A stretch of DNA of 64,000 nt from Cacconaster sp045599325 (GTDB lineage Bacteria > Bacteroidota > Bacteroidia > Bacteroidales > UBA932), in NCBI GenBank assembly GCA_045599325.1, contig JAZRVT010000031.1, positions 108,369-172,368 of the forward strand. Reading direction: 5' to 3'. The notes below the pieces were generated by a model that was not told the DNA's origin, searched no databases, and was given only the letters and a program-made list of their open reading frames with translations. Position 1 is the first letter of the stretch; each line of letters starts with the position of its first letter. This document shows positions 41,516-51,497 of this stretch, piece after piece. Made by a program: the position numbers and the translations under genes.

Positions 41516-44500
41516 CTACTTGACCTCAACAACATACTTTCCAGAAGGGAGCGTCACTCCGGATCCGGATTCAACAGCATGGCCTGCACCGGTAATGAAG
41601 GAGACTGACGCTCCCTCCGGTATTTCAAGGCTGAGACGGGCCTCGGTGTTGGCAGGTACTGTGAATTCATAGCGCACGCCGCCGTCAATCTTCTTCCAGC
41701 CGCTTTCGATACGGCCGTATACAGTGTCATAGTGGCCCTTTGCATATTCAAGAGTTCCGCCCGGACGAGGCTGCAGGACAAAGCGGTGATAGCCGGGATT
41801 GTCCTCATCGCGCTGTATGCCGATCAGATATGACATCATCCACTCCTGGATCGCTCCGAATGCATAGTGGTTGAACGAGTTCATGTCGACCATTCCGAAA
41901 CCACGCTTGATTGTATATGAGTTCCATCGCTCCCACATAGTGGTCGCGCCCTGGAGGACCGGATAGAGCCAGGAAGGATATGCAGTCTGCTCGAAAAGCT
42001 TGTAGGCGACATCAGGACGGCCGTTGTCGGAAAGGACGAGCGTAATGTAAGGGGTGCCGATGAAGCCCGTGGTCAGAGTGTTGCCGTGGGCCTCGACATC
42101 CTCGACCAGATGCTTGACTGCCAGCGGCTTGTATTCAGCCTTGAAGAGGTCGGCATAGAGAGGCAGGACGTAAGAGGTCTGCGTGTTTGCCTTGAACTTG
42201 TCGTCAGAGCCGCCCGCAATCCACTCGACATATGGAGGGACATTCTTCGATTCCTTCGTTCTGCCGTTCTCATCCACGAATTCGCGGTTGAATGCATCCT
42301 TGATGTTGTTGTACAGAGTTGCATATTTCTGCGCTTCCGCTTCTTTTCCGATGGCGCGCGCCATCTTCTGCATAAGGATGGCGTCGTATGCATAGTATGC
42401 AGTGTTGGTCAGAGGAGAGTTGGTGTGCTCGACTGCTACCCAGTCACCGTAGCCGCAGCCCGGCTGGATGAATCCCACTGCGCGGTTTCCGAGGTAGTCC
42501 ATATAAGCCTCCATCGATGCGAAATGCTCCTCCACGAAGCGGGTGTCACCATACTGCTGGTAGATCTGCCAAGGGATGACCACACCGGCCTCCATCCAGC
42601 CCAGGGCTCCGCCGCCTTTGGAAGAGCCGGTCGGAGGGACACCGACCTTCGGTATATAGTCGCTGTAGCTGCCGTCCTCACCCTGGATGTCACGGACCGA
42701 CTGGAACCAGCGGCTGAAGAACGGGTCAACGTTCATGTTATAGGTGGCAGTGCGTGCGAATATCTGGGCGTCGCCTGTCCATCCCATACGCTCGTCGCGC
42801 TGAGGGCAGTCCGTAGGGATTGAAAGGAAATTGCCTCTCTGGCCCCATACGATGTTGCTGTAGAGTTTGTTGATATTGGCGTCAGAGGTTTCGAAACCCG
42901 ATGTCTGAGCGCCCACCGAGTTCATCACGAGCCCTTTGACAGCGTCCAGAGGCAGTGCCTTTTCCAGACCGTGGATCTCTATGTATCTGTAGCCGTGGAA
43001 TGTGAAGTGAGGCTGGAACACCTCTTCCCCTTCTCCCTTGCAGATATAGTGGTCAGTGGAGAGCGCGCCGCGATAGTTCTCAGTGTATGCGAGGCCCCTG
43101 CGGTCAGCATACACCTCCGCTGTCAGAGGCGGCATAGGGTCTTCAGGGACTTCGTTAGGATAGATCATCTCGCCGTAGCGGAAGGTGATCATCCTGCCGG
43201 CCTCCCCGCTGAGGGTCACCTGCGGCACGCCGACCATATTCTGTCCCATATCGTAGACGAAGACGCCCGGTTTCGGCTCTGCCACGCTCTGAGCTGTCAG
43301 GACCATCTGGCAGGTGACAGGGCTGCCGATATAATACTGTATCTCCACATCCTCTGAAGGAGCGGCGACCTCGATTGCCGGAGCCCAGGCAGAATCATCA
43401 AACTCTGCTGAAGTCCAGCCTTCCACCTCGCGGCGGGCATCGTAATCCTCACCGTTCTGAAGGCCGTCGCTGGTGACAGGGCCTCCGTTGAAGACTTTCC
43501 AGCCGCCGTCAGTGGCTATGACCTCGGAAGTGCCGTCAGCAAAGGTCACCACGAGTTTGCCGAGGAGGCTCAGTTCTGTTCCGAACTGGTCCTGCCAGGC
43601 GGATGCGAAGCCTGTGAAGTCGCTGTACCACCCTGAACCGAGCTGTGCCGCAACTGCGTTCCTGCCGGAGTTCAGGTACGGAGTGACATCGAATGCATTG
43701 TAGAAGATGCGGTATCTGTAGTCAGTCGAACCAGGGTTGTACCAGCCAGTGTCAACCCTCTCGCCGTTGATGTAGAATTCATAGATGCCCCTTGCAGTGG
43801 CATAGAGCCTTGCCGACTTGACCTTCCTGTCTCCAATGTCAAAGGATTTCCTGAGCATAGGCGCCCCGCTCTCATCTGCAGGACAGAGAATATGCATCTT
43901 TCCCTCCCCTTTCTCTGAGTATGCTTCGCGGCGGTCATAGAGAACCGTATTCCAGGTGTTCTCCCGGATTGTGAACCCCTCGAACTCGGCATCGTCGCCC
44001 TCCGGCTGGAAGAAGCCGATAGAGTTGAAACGGCAGTAAGGCTTCCAGACATCGAGCGGATATGGCTGGATTGTCACAGGATTGTACTGCAGAAGCCTTC
44101 CGTCAACATAGAGGCGGACATTGTATCCCTTGGCATAATCAAGTCCGATGACCTCCAGGCGGATGTCGTGCCTTGCATCAAAGTCCTTTCTCTGGACATT
44201 GAATACGCGGCATACGCCGTCCCTCTTCTCGACACCGTCAGTCACGTGGCTGAGGACGATTGATGGAAGGTTGTATTCGAGGCAGTAGTCAGCCTTGGCA
44301 TAGTTGTTCTCATCCTGCCAGCCGAACACAAAGACTCCGTGTCTGCTGCCCGGGGCGAGGTCAACCGAATATTCAATGTCATAGCTGGTGCGGTATCTGG
44401 AGAAATGAGGCTGGCCTGAACCGATCCAGGAGGCATCTCCGAACCCTTCGTCCATAAGGCCGGTCTCAAATGAGGACTCTGCGAAGTGCCTGTCGCCTCT

Positions 44501-44821
44501 TTCATCCCAGACGCAGACTTTCCACATATAGCGGGTGCGGGGCTTGAGAGGAGCGCCGGCATAAGGTATGCCGACAGAGATGTCCGACTCGATGCGGCCA
44601 GTATCGAAGACACTGTCGTCGCCGCCAAAGACACTGATCTGATATGCTTTCTGAGCAGCGCCATAGCGTCCGGAAGCTATCTCCCAGCTGAATCTCGGCT
44701 GGACCACGTCAATTCCGAGCGGTTCCGTCATATATTCAGTACGAAGATTTGTGATAAAATTCCTGTCACTGCAGGAGGCTGCGGCGAGAATCACCAGCAT
44801 TGCCGTAAGGAGTCTTTTCAT
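41516..44821 (-). CDS. GH78 alpha-L-rhamnosidase, lipoprotein
   Basis: An 1101-residue family 78 enzyme that removes alpha-L-rhamnose from plant glycans. It has a lipobox (ILAAASCSD, Cys17), so it is probably anchored in the outer membrane. In order: an N-terminal Ig-like region, two carbohydrate-binding-like beta domains (YEFYINGERVDTGWYNPG), a further beta domain, the (alpha/alpha)6 catalytic domain with the intact motif DCPQRDERMGWTGDAQIFAR, and a C-terminal beta domain. The acid residues Asp, Glu and Asp of that motif, and a later Glu, match characterised GH78 enzymes. It closes the long run that begins at valS, although the gap to the epimerase is only 10 bases. It is more canonical than the other GH78-like protein in the window. 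Confidence 0.93.
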   Translation of the reverse strand: MKRLLTAMLVILAAASCSDRNFITNLRTEYMTEPLGIDVVQPRFSWEIASGRYGAAQKAYQISVFGGDDSVFDTGRIESDISVGIPYAGAPLKPRTRYMWKVCVWDERGDRHFAESSFETGLMDEGFGDASWIGSGQPHFSRYRTSYDIEYSVDLAPGSRHGVFVFGWQDENNYAKADYCLEYNLPSIVLSHVTDGVEKRDGVCRVFNVQRKDFDARHDIRLEVIGLDYAKGYNVRLYVDGRLLQYNPVTIQPYPLDVWKPYCRFNSIGFFQPEGDDAEFEGFTIRENTWNTVLYDRREAYSEKGEGKMHILCPADESGAPMLRKSFDIGDRKVKSARLYATARGIYEFYINGERVDTGWYNPGSTDYRYRIFYNAFDVTPYLNSGRNAVAAQLGSGWYSDFTGFASAWQDQFGTELSLLGKLVVTFADGTSEVIATDGGWKVFNGGPVTSDGLQNGEDYDARREVEGWTSAEFDDSAWAPAIEVAAPSEDVEIQYYIGSPVTCQMVLTAQSVAEPKPGVFVYDMGQNMVGVPQVTLSGEAGRMITFRYGEMIYPNEVPEDPMPPLTAEVYADRRGLAYTENYRGALSTDHYICKGEGEEVFQPHFTFHGYRYIEIHGLEKALPLDAVKGLVMNSVGAQTSGFETSDANINKLYSNIVWGQRGNFLSIPTDCPQRDERMGWTGDAQIFARTATYNMNVDPFFSRWFQSVRDIQGEDGSYSDYIPKVGVPPTGSSKGGGALGWMEAGVVIPWQIYQQYGDTRFVEEHFASMEAYMDYLGNRAVGFIQPGCGYGDWVAVEHTNSPLTNTAYYAYDAILMQKMARAIGKEAEAQKYATLYNNIKDAFNREFVDENGRTKESKNVPPYVEWIAGGSDDKFKANTQTSYVLPLYADLFKAEYKPLAVKHLVEDVEAHGNTLTTGFIGTPYITLVLSDNGRPDVAYKLFEQTAYPSWLYPVLQGATTMWERWNSYTIKRGFGMVDMNSFNHYAFGAIQEWMMSYLIGIQRDEDNPGYHRFVLQPRPGGTLEYAKGHYDTVYGRIESGWKKIDGGVRYEFTVPANTEARLSLEIPEGASVSFITGAGHAVESGSGVTLPSGKYVVEVK

Positions 44822-44831
44822 TTGGGTTCGG

Positions 44832-45818
44832 TTATTGGTTCAAAATGTTTTTTCCTTCTTTGAGATACCACTCGACGAGGCTGGTCACGCCCTCTTTGAC
44901 TGATACGTGCGGCTTGTAGCCGACCTCGCGTTCCAGCCGCGTGGTGTCAGCGTAGGTCTGATAGACGTCGCCGGGCTGCATCGGCATCATTATCTTCTCA
45001 GCCTTCCTGCCAAGAGCCTCCTCGACAGTGGAGATGAAGTCCATAAGCCTGACCGGGTTTGAGCAGCCTATGTTGTAGACGCGGTGACGGCGGCCGTCGG
45101 CTGCAGCCTCGGGAAGACGGTCGATGACTCTGACCACTCCCTCGACTATATCTTCAACATAAGTGAAGTCGCGGAGCATATCGCCTCCGTTGAAGACTTT
45201 TATCGGTTCGCCTGCCTCTATCGCCTTTGTGAAGAGTATCGGCGCCATATCAGGTCTTCCCCACGGACCGTAGACCGTGAAGAAGCGGAGGCCGGTGGCA
45301 GGGATGCCGTAGAGCTTGGAGTAGCAGCTTGCCATCAGTTCGTCCGCCTTCTTGGTGGCGGCATAGAGGCTCACAGGGTCATCCACCTTGTCCTCCTCGG
45401 AGAAAGGCACCTTTGTGCTTCCGCCATACACACTGCTGGAGCTGGCGTAGACCAGATGGCCGGTGCCGTGATGCCGGCAGCACTCAAGGATATTGACGAA
45501 GCCTGTCAGGTTGCTCTCCACATATGCCAGCGGGTTTTCGATTGAATACCGCACTCCGGCCTGGGCCGCCAGGTTCACGGCACAGTCGAAACTGCCGCCG
45601 CTGAATACTTCATTGAGCGCCGGCGCATCGGCAATGTCACACTTGACGAAGCTGAACTTCTCATAAGGCTTCAGCCACCCGAGCCTGGCCTCCTTGAGAC
45701 GCGGGGTATAGTATGAGTTCAGGTTGTCGATTCCGACAACGGTGTCACCCCTGTCAAGGAGCCTCTTTGCCACAAACGAGCCGATGAAGCCCGCAGCGCC
45801 GGTCACCAGCACTTTCAT
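44832..45818 (-). CDS. NAD-dependent sugar epimerase (UDP-glucuronate 4-epimerase type)
   Basis: A 328-residue extended short-chain dehydrogenase. It shows the NAD-binding VTGAAGFIGSFVAKRLL, GIDNLNSYYTPRLKEARL, NLAAQAGVRYSIENP, the catalytic YAATKKADELM and TGLRFFTVYGPWGRPDMA. These are diagnostic for the UDP-glucuronate 4-epimerase/CapI group, which makes UDP-galacturonate for capsule or other surface polysaccharides. Close relatives act on other UDP-sugars, so the exact substrate is inferred. It starts four bases after the dipeptidase stop and ends 10 bases before the rhamnosidase gene. Confidence 0.9.
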   Translation of the reverse strand: MKVLVTGAAGFIGSFVAKRLLDRGDTVVGIDNLNSYYTPRLKEARLGWLKPYEKFSFVKCDIADAPALNEVFSGGSFDCAVNLAAQAGVRYSIENPLAYVESNLTGFVNILECCRHHGTGHLVYASSSSVYGGSTKVPFSEEDKVDDPVSLYAATKKADELMASCYSKLYGIPATGLRFFTVYGPWGRPDMAPILFTKAIEAGEPIKVFNGGDMLRDFTYVEDIVEGVVRVIDRLPEAAADGRRHRVYNIGCSNPVRLMDFISTVEEALGRKAEKIMMPMQPGDVYQTYADTTRLEREVGYKPHVSVKEGVTSLVEWYLKEGKNILNQ

Positions 45819-45822
45819 AATC

Positions 45823-46932
45823 CTATTCGCCTATTCTCTGGACTGCGTCCATCACGCGTAACCAGTTGGCGCCGGCTATCTGGTGCAGTTCATAGTCAGA
45901 GTGGCCGCGGCGGCGGAGCTCGATGAAGATCTTGCCGATCTTGCTGATGTCCTCCATTCCGGCAGGGCCGAATTCGATGCCGTCGTAATCCGAGCCGAGT
46001 CCCACGTGCTTCACACCTACAAGGTCGATGACGTGTTCGATATGGTCGGCGACGTCCTTGTATGTAGGGAGCGGAAGGGCCGCATAAGCCTCAAGAGCCT
46101 CCTTCAGACGCTGCTGGAGGACCGGATTACTCTGGTCCGGACGCCACGCATAATCGGCTTCGTCAAAGTCATCCCCGAGTGTCCCGACGGAAAGTCTGTA
46201 CTCATCTGTCAGGAACTTCGGGCACAGATTGATCTGTATGACTCCGCCCTTTTCCGCCATTGCGATTATCATTTCATCTGTCATATTGCGCGGATGGCCG
46301 CAGAGAGCGCGGCAGCAGGAGTGTGACGCCACGACCGGAGCCCTTGAGTACTTTATCACATCCCAGAAAGCCTCATCGGAGATATGGGACACGTCAATCA
46401 TAATGCCCAGACGGTTGCACTCCTCGATGACCTTGCGGCCGAACGGGCTGACGCCGTGCCATACAGGCTCCTTTGAAGTGCAGGAGTCGCATATCTGGTT
46501 GCTTGCAGCGTGGGTGAGTGTTAGATATCTGACGCCAAGGCGGTAGAACATCCTCAGGAATGAGAGGTCCTCCTGGATAGGAGCGCCGTTCTCCATTCCA
46601 AGGAATATGGAGATGAGCCCGTTCTTCGCGTTTCGCTTCGCCTGTGCCGAAGTGGTTGCGAAGGCCACCTTGTCAGGGTTCTGCTCTACGGAATCATAGA
46701 CCTTCGATACAAGTTCGAAGGCTCTCCTTGTGGATTCGTCCGGAGTGAGTGAGTTGGAAGTATAGATTGCGAAGAAGGCTCCGTTGACCCCGCCTTTCTT
46801 CATACGTGGATAGTCGATATGGGTGATCGGGAACTTGCCCGGCACGAAACCCTGTTCAACTTTTTTTCCGAAATCAGCGCCCTTGGCGAGCATCAGCGGG
46901 GCGTCGCAGTGTGAATCGAGAAGGAAATCCAT
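45823..46932 (-). CDS. Membrane dipeptidase family (M19) zinc peptidase
   Basis: A 369-residue M19 peptidase, a TIM-barrel enzyme with two zinc ions that cleaves dipeptides, often including D-amino acids. Metal ligands visible: HxD as DSHCD near the N-terminus, the bridging Glu in LGMENGAPI, and two His in IDVSHISDEAFW and VVASHSCCRALC. GLGSDYDGI carries the conserved Asp. There is no signal peptide, so it is probably cytosolic and could recycle wall-derived or dietary dipeptides. The gene lies two bases after DUF2807 and four before the epimerase. Confidence 0.92.
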   Translation of the reverse strand: MDFLLDSHCDAPLMLAKGADFGKKVEQGFVPGKFPITHIDYPRMKKGGVNGAFFAIYTSNSLTPDESTRRAFELVSKVYDSVEQNPDKVAFATTSAQAKRNAKNGLISIFLGMENGAPIQEDLSFLRMFYRLGVRYLTLTHAASNQICDSCTSKEPVWHGVSPFGRKVIEECNRLGIMIDVSHISDEAFWDVIKYSRAPVVASHSCCRALCGHPRNMTDEMIIAMAEKGGVIQINLCPKFLTDEYRLSVGTLGDDFDEADYAWRPDQSNPVLQQRLKEALEAYAALPLPTYKDVADHIEHVIDLVGVKHVGLGSDYDGIEFGPAGMEDISKIGKIFIELRRRGHSDYELHQIAGANWLRVMDAVQRIGE

Positions 46933-46934
46933 AT

Positions 46935-47717
46935 CTATTCTGTTTTAATAAGTTTTGAAGCACCTGATACTTTGATCGAACCCATCTTCAGGTCGTCGGA
47001 GCCTGTGTAAGTGCAGGATGACGCTCCTGTGAGCTTGACGTTGAGAGACTTCTGGACATTGACCTTGGCGGATGATGCACCGGAGCACTCCACTTCCACC
47101 TTTCTGGCCGTCAGTCCGTCCGCATACAGTTTCGACGCTCCGGAAACCTTCACGTCGAACTCATCCGAATCCCCGGTCAGCACCAGATCCGAAGCGCCTG
47201 CCACCTCCGCCTCGATGTCAGTGGCGTCAAACTCCGCCACCACGTTCGATGCGCCGCTGACATTGATCTCAACCTCAGCGGCCTTGATGCCGAGTGAAGT
47301 GACATAGCTTGCGCCGTTGACCTGAAGCACAAATTCTGACATAAGAGCCACGAAAGTATCTTCAGAACGGAACTTGGAACTGCCTGAAAGAGTCAGGGAG
47401 GTCATCACAGGCATAGTGACCTTGATGATGAACTTCCTGTTCTTCTTTGAGGCGAGCTTGTCCTTGAATGAAAGCTGGCCGTCGAACTCAAAGCTGAGTA
47501 TGCCTCCCTTCTCCTTCACATACAGATTGTCCGCATACTCGGACGGCATTTCAACGGAGACGGAATACTCCGTGCCCTGAGTGGCGATGACCTCGAAAGG
47601 ACCTTTCACGAAGAGACCCTGGAAGCCCTCGAAATCGAAATCCTTTTTGACTGTGTCAGCGGCGGAGGCCGTCAAGGCCATTAAGAGTGCCGCTATTGCG
47701 AGAACTGATTTTTTCAT
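46935..47717 (-). CDS. DUF2807 (GIN-domain) exported protein
   Basis: A 260-residue secreted protein with a signal peptide (cleavage after TASA). The rest is a single DUF2807/GIN beta-helix domain built of short repeats: LTLSGSSKF, NVSGASNVVA, VAGASDLVLTG, VSGASKLYADG, ECSGASSAKV, LTGASSCTYTG and KVSGASKLIK, each one coil of a right-handed helix. These proteins are common in Bacteroidota and are sometimes annotated as adhesin heads, but their function is not settled. It sits 17 bases after rlmB and two before the dipeptidase gene. Confidence 0.88.
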   Translation of the reverse strand: MKKSVLAIAALLMALTASAADTVKKDFDFEGFQGLFVKGPFEVIATQGTEYSVSVEMPSEYADNLYVKEKGGILSFEFDGQLSFKDKLASKKNRKFIIKVTMPVMTSLTLSGSSKFRSEDTFVALMSEFVLQVNGASYVTSLGIKAAEVEINVSGASNVVAEFDATDIEAEVAGASDLVLTGDSDEFDVKVSGASKLYADGLTARKVEVECSGASSAKVNVQKSLNVKLTGASSCTYTGSDDLKMGSIKVSGASKLIKTE

Positions 47718-47734
47718 ATCTGTTTACTTTGCGA

Positions 47735-48478
47735 TTACTTGTTATTGCCTGTGCGCTGGCGCACGGCCTCATACATCACGACTGCCGATGCAACGGACAC
47801 GTTCAGGGACCCTGTCCCGCCCATCATAGGGATGCGGGCCTTCGCGGTGCAGAGCGAGAGGACAGACTGCGATATGCCGGCACCTTCGGAGCCCATGACG
47901 ATGACTGTAGGAAGAGTGAAGTCAACGTCGTACAGCTGACTGTCTGTCTTCTCAGTGGCGGCGACAATCTGGAATCCCTGCTCCAGCAGATAGTAGATCG
48001 GAATCCTGAGATTTGTCACCTTGCAGGCCGGAATCCTCAGGAGCGCGCCGGCTGATGTCTTGACTGCGTCGGCGTTGACAGCGGCGCCTCCCTTTGCGGG
48101 AAGAATCAGGCCGTCGACACCCGCGCATTCAGCAGTGCGGGCTATTGCGCCGAAGTTGCGCACGTCACTCACGCCGTCGAGCATCACAAAAATAGGGTTC
48201 GGGTGCTTCTCGAGTGCGTTCTCGACCATTGTCTCAAACTCGACATAGTCTATCTGCGGCAGATAGGCGATCACACCCTGGTGCGAGCCCTTGACGAGAT
48301 AGTTCATCTTCTCGCCCGGCACGAACTGGTAAGCGATGCCGCGGCTGGAAATCTCTTCCATCAGCTGCCTGAACTGGTCGCCCTCAAGCCCCTGCTTGAG
48401 CAGAATCTTTTCAAACTTGCGTCCCTGTTTCACAGCGTCGAGAACAGGGTGCATCCCATATAGGAAATGTCCTTCCAT
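47735..48478 (-). CDS. rlmB: 23S rRNA (guanosine-2'-O-) methyltransferase, TrmH/RlmB family
   Basis: A 247-residue SPOUT methyltransferase. The N-terminal substrate-binding domain shows YGMHPVLDAVKQGR and NYLVKGSHQGVIAYL. The SPOUT knot has DGVSDVRNFGAIARTAE, VMGSEGAGIS and SLNVSVASAVVMYE. Family members methylate G2251 of 23S rRNA (RlmB) or related sites. The start follows the ABC-F stop by 10 bases. Since several TrmH-type paralogues exist, the G2251 assignment is likely but not certain. Confidence 0.9.
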   Translation of the reverse strand: MEGHFLYGMHPVLDAVKQGRKFEKILLKQGLEGDQFRQLMEEISSRGIAYQFVPGEKMNYLVKGSHQGVIAYLPQIDYVEFETMVENALEKHPNPIFVMLDGVSDVRNFGAIARTAECAGVDGLILPAKGGAAVNADAVKTSAGALLRIPACKVTNLRIPIYYLLEQGFQIVAATEKTDSQLYDVDFTLPTVIVMGSEGAGISQSVLSLCTAKARIPMMGGTGSLNVSVASAVVMYEAVRQRTGNNK

Positions 48479-48488
48479 ATTTCAAAAA

Positions 48489-50443
<1,955 letters not shown>

Positions 50444-50444
<1 letters not shown>

Positions 50445-51238
50445 TATGAAGCCTCCTTTTCAACTTCATCTTCATCTTCATCTTCCTCCTTGACCTCGCG
50501 CCTGCATATAAGGATGCTGATCCAGTAGAGCAGGAACAGCGGCACGGAGACCACTGCCAGCGAGAACGGGTCGCCCGAAGGGGTGATCAGGGCAGCCAGT
50601 ATCACAACTGCACAGACGGCGTACCGCCAGCCCCTTGAGAGCATCTCCCTGGTCACGAGCCCGAGAGCCGAGAGAATCGCGATTACCGTCGGGAACTCGA
50701 ACACGAGGCCGAAGAGCAGGACTGTGGAGAAGACCGTCGACATATATGAGCCGAGCGATATGGTGTTCACCACCGAACTGCTGACGACATATCCCTGGAA
50801 GAAATTGACCATCAGCGGAAGGACCACCGTATAGCCGATGAATATTCCCGCATAGAAGAGCGCTGAGGCGAAGAGGAAGGCCCTGCGGGTGGTCTTCTTC
50901 TCTTTTTCATAGAGGGCCGGGGCGATGAACTTCCAGATCTCGAAGATGATGTACGGACAGCATACGATCACCGCCGCCATCATCGTGACCTTGATATGGG
51001 TTATGAACTGCGCTGTGATGTCTATGTTCACCAGGGAGAGGCTGACGTCCATCCCGAGCCACCGGTACAGGAAGAAATCCTTGCGCGTCGGGGCCAGGAT
51101 GATGCCGTCGAAAAGGAACTCCTTGAAGAAAAAGAGCACAATGCAGACCACCAGAAGAACCAGTATGCAGCGGAACACCGCTTTCCTGAGTTCCTCGATG
51201 TGGTCCCAGAAGGTCATCTCTCCGGAAGATTCCGCCAT
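50444..51238 (-). CDS. tatC: Twin-arginine translocase subunit TatC
   Basis: A 264-residue inner membrane protein with six helices, the receptor core of the Tat pathway that exports folded proteins with twin-arginine signals. The N-terminal MTFWDHIEELRKAVFRC is the signature cytoplasmic stretch, with the essential Glu-Glu pair; FEIWKFIAPALYEKEKK is the conserved first-loop element. The C-terminus is highly acidic (EVKEEDEDEDEVEKE). The gene follows tatA by 17 bases and overlaps the ABC-F start by one. Confidence 0.97.
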
Positions 51239-51255
51239 TACGGAGACCTCCGGTA

Positions 51256-51480
51256 TTACTTGGATTCAGACTTGCCGGAGTCGTCCTTGAGGTCGGACTC
51301 TATCTCCTTGATGTCCTTTTCAACCTCGTTCATCCCCTGCTTGAAGCTCTTGACTCCCTTGCCGAGGCCCTTCATAAGTTCCGGAATCTTTTTTCCGCCG
51401 AAAAGGAGGAGAACTACAAGTCCGATGATAATCCATTCCCATCCCTGGATAGCCAATGGAAGAACGTAGAGAAGATTCAT
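51256..51480 (-). CDS. tatA: Twin-arginine translocase subunit TatA/E
   Basis: A 74-residue protein with one N-terminal membrane helix (GWEWIIIGLVVLLLFGGKKI), a Gly hinge, an amphipathic helix (PELMKGLGKGVKSFKQGM) and a charged tail. It forms the pore of the Tat system. Only one TatA-type gene is visible, which fits minimal TatA-TatC systems. It lies 17 bases after valS and 17 before tatC. Confidence 0.95.
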   Translation of the reverse strand: MNLLYVLPLAIQGWEWIIIGLVVLLLFGGKKIPELMKGLGKGVKSFKQGMNEVEKDIKEIESDLKDDSGKSESK

Positions 51481-51497
51481 TTCGATTATTGTTTGAG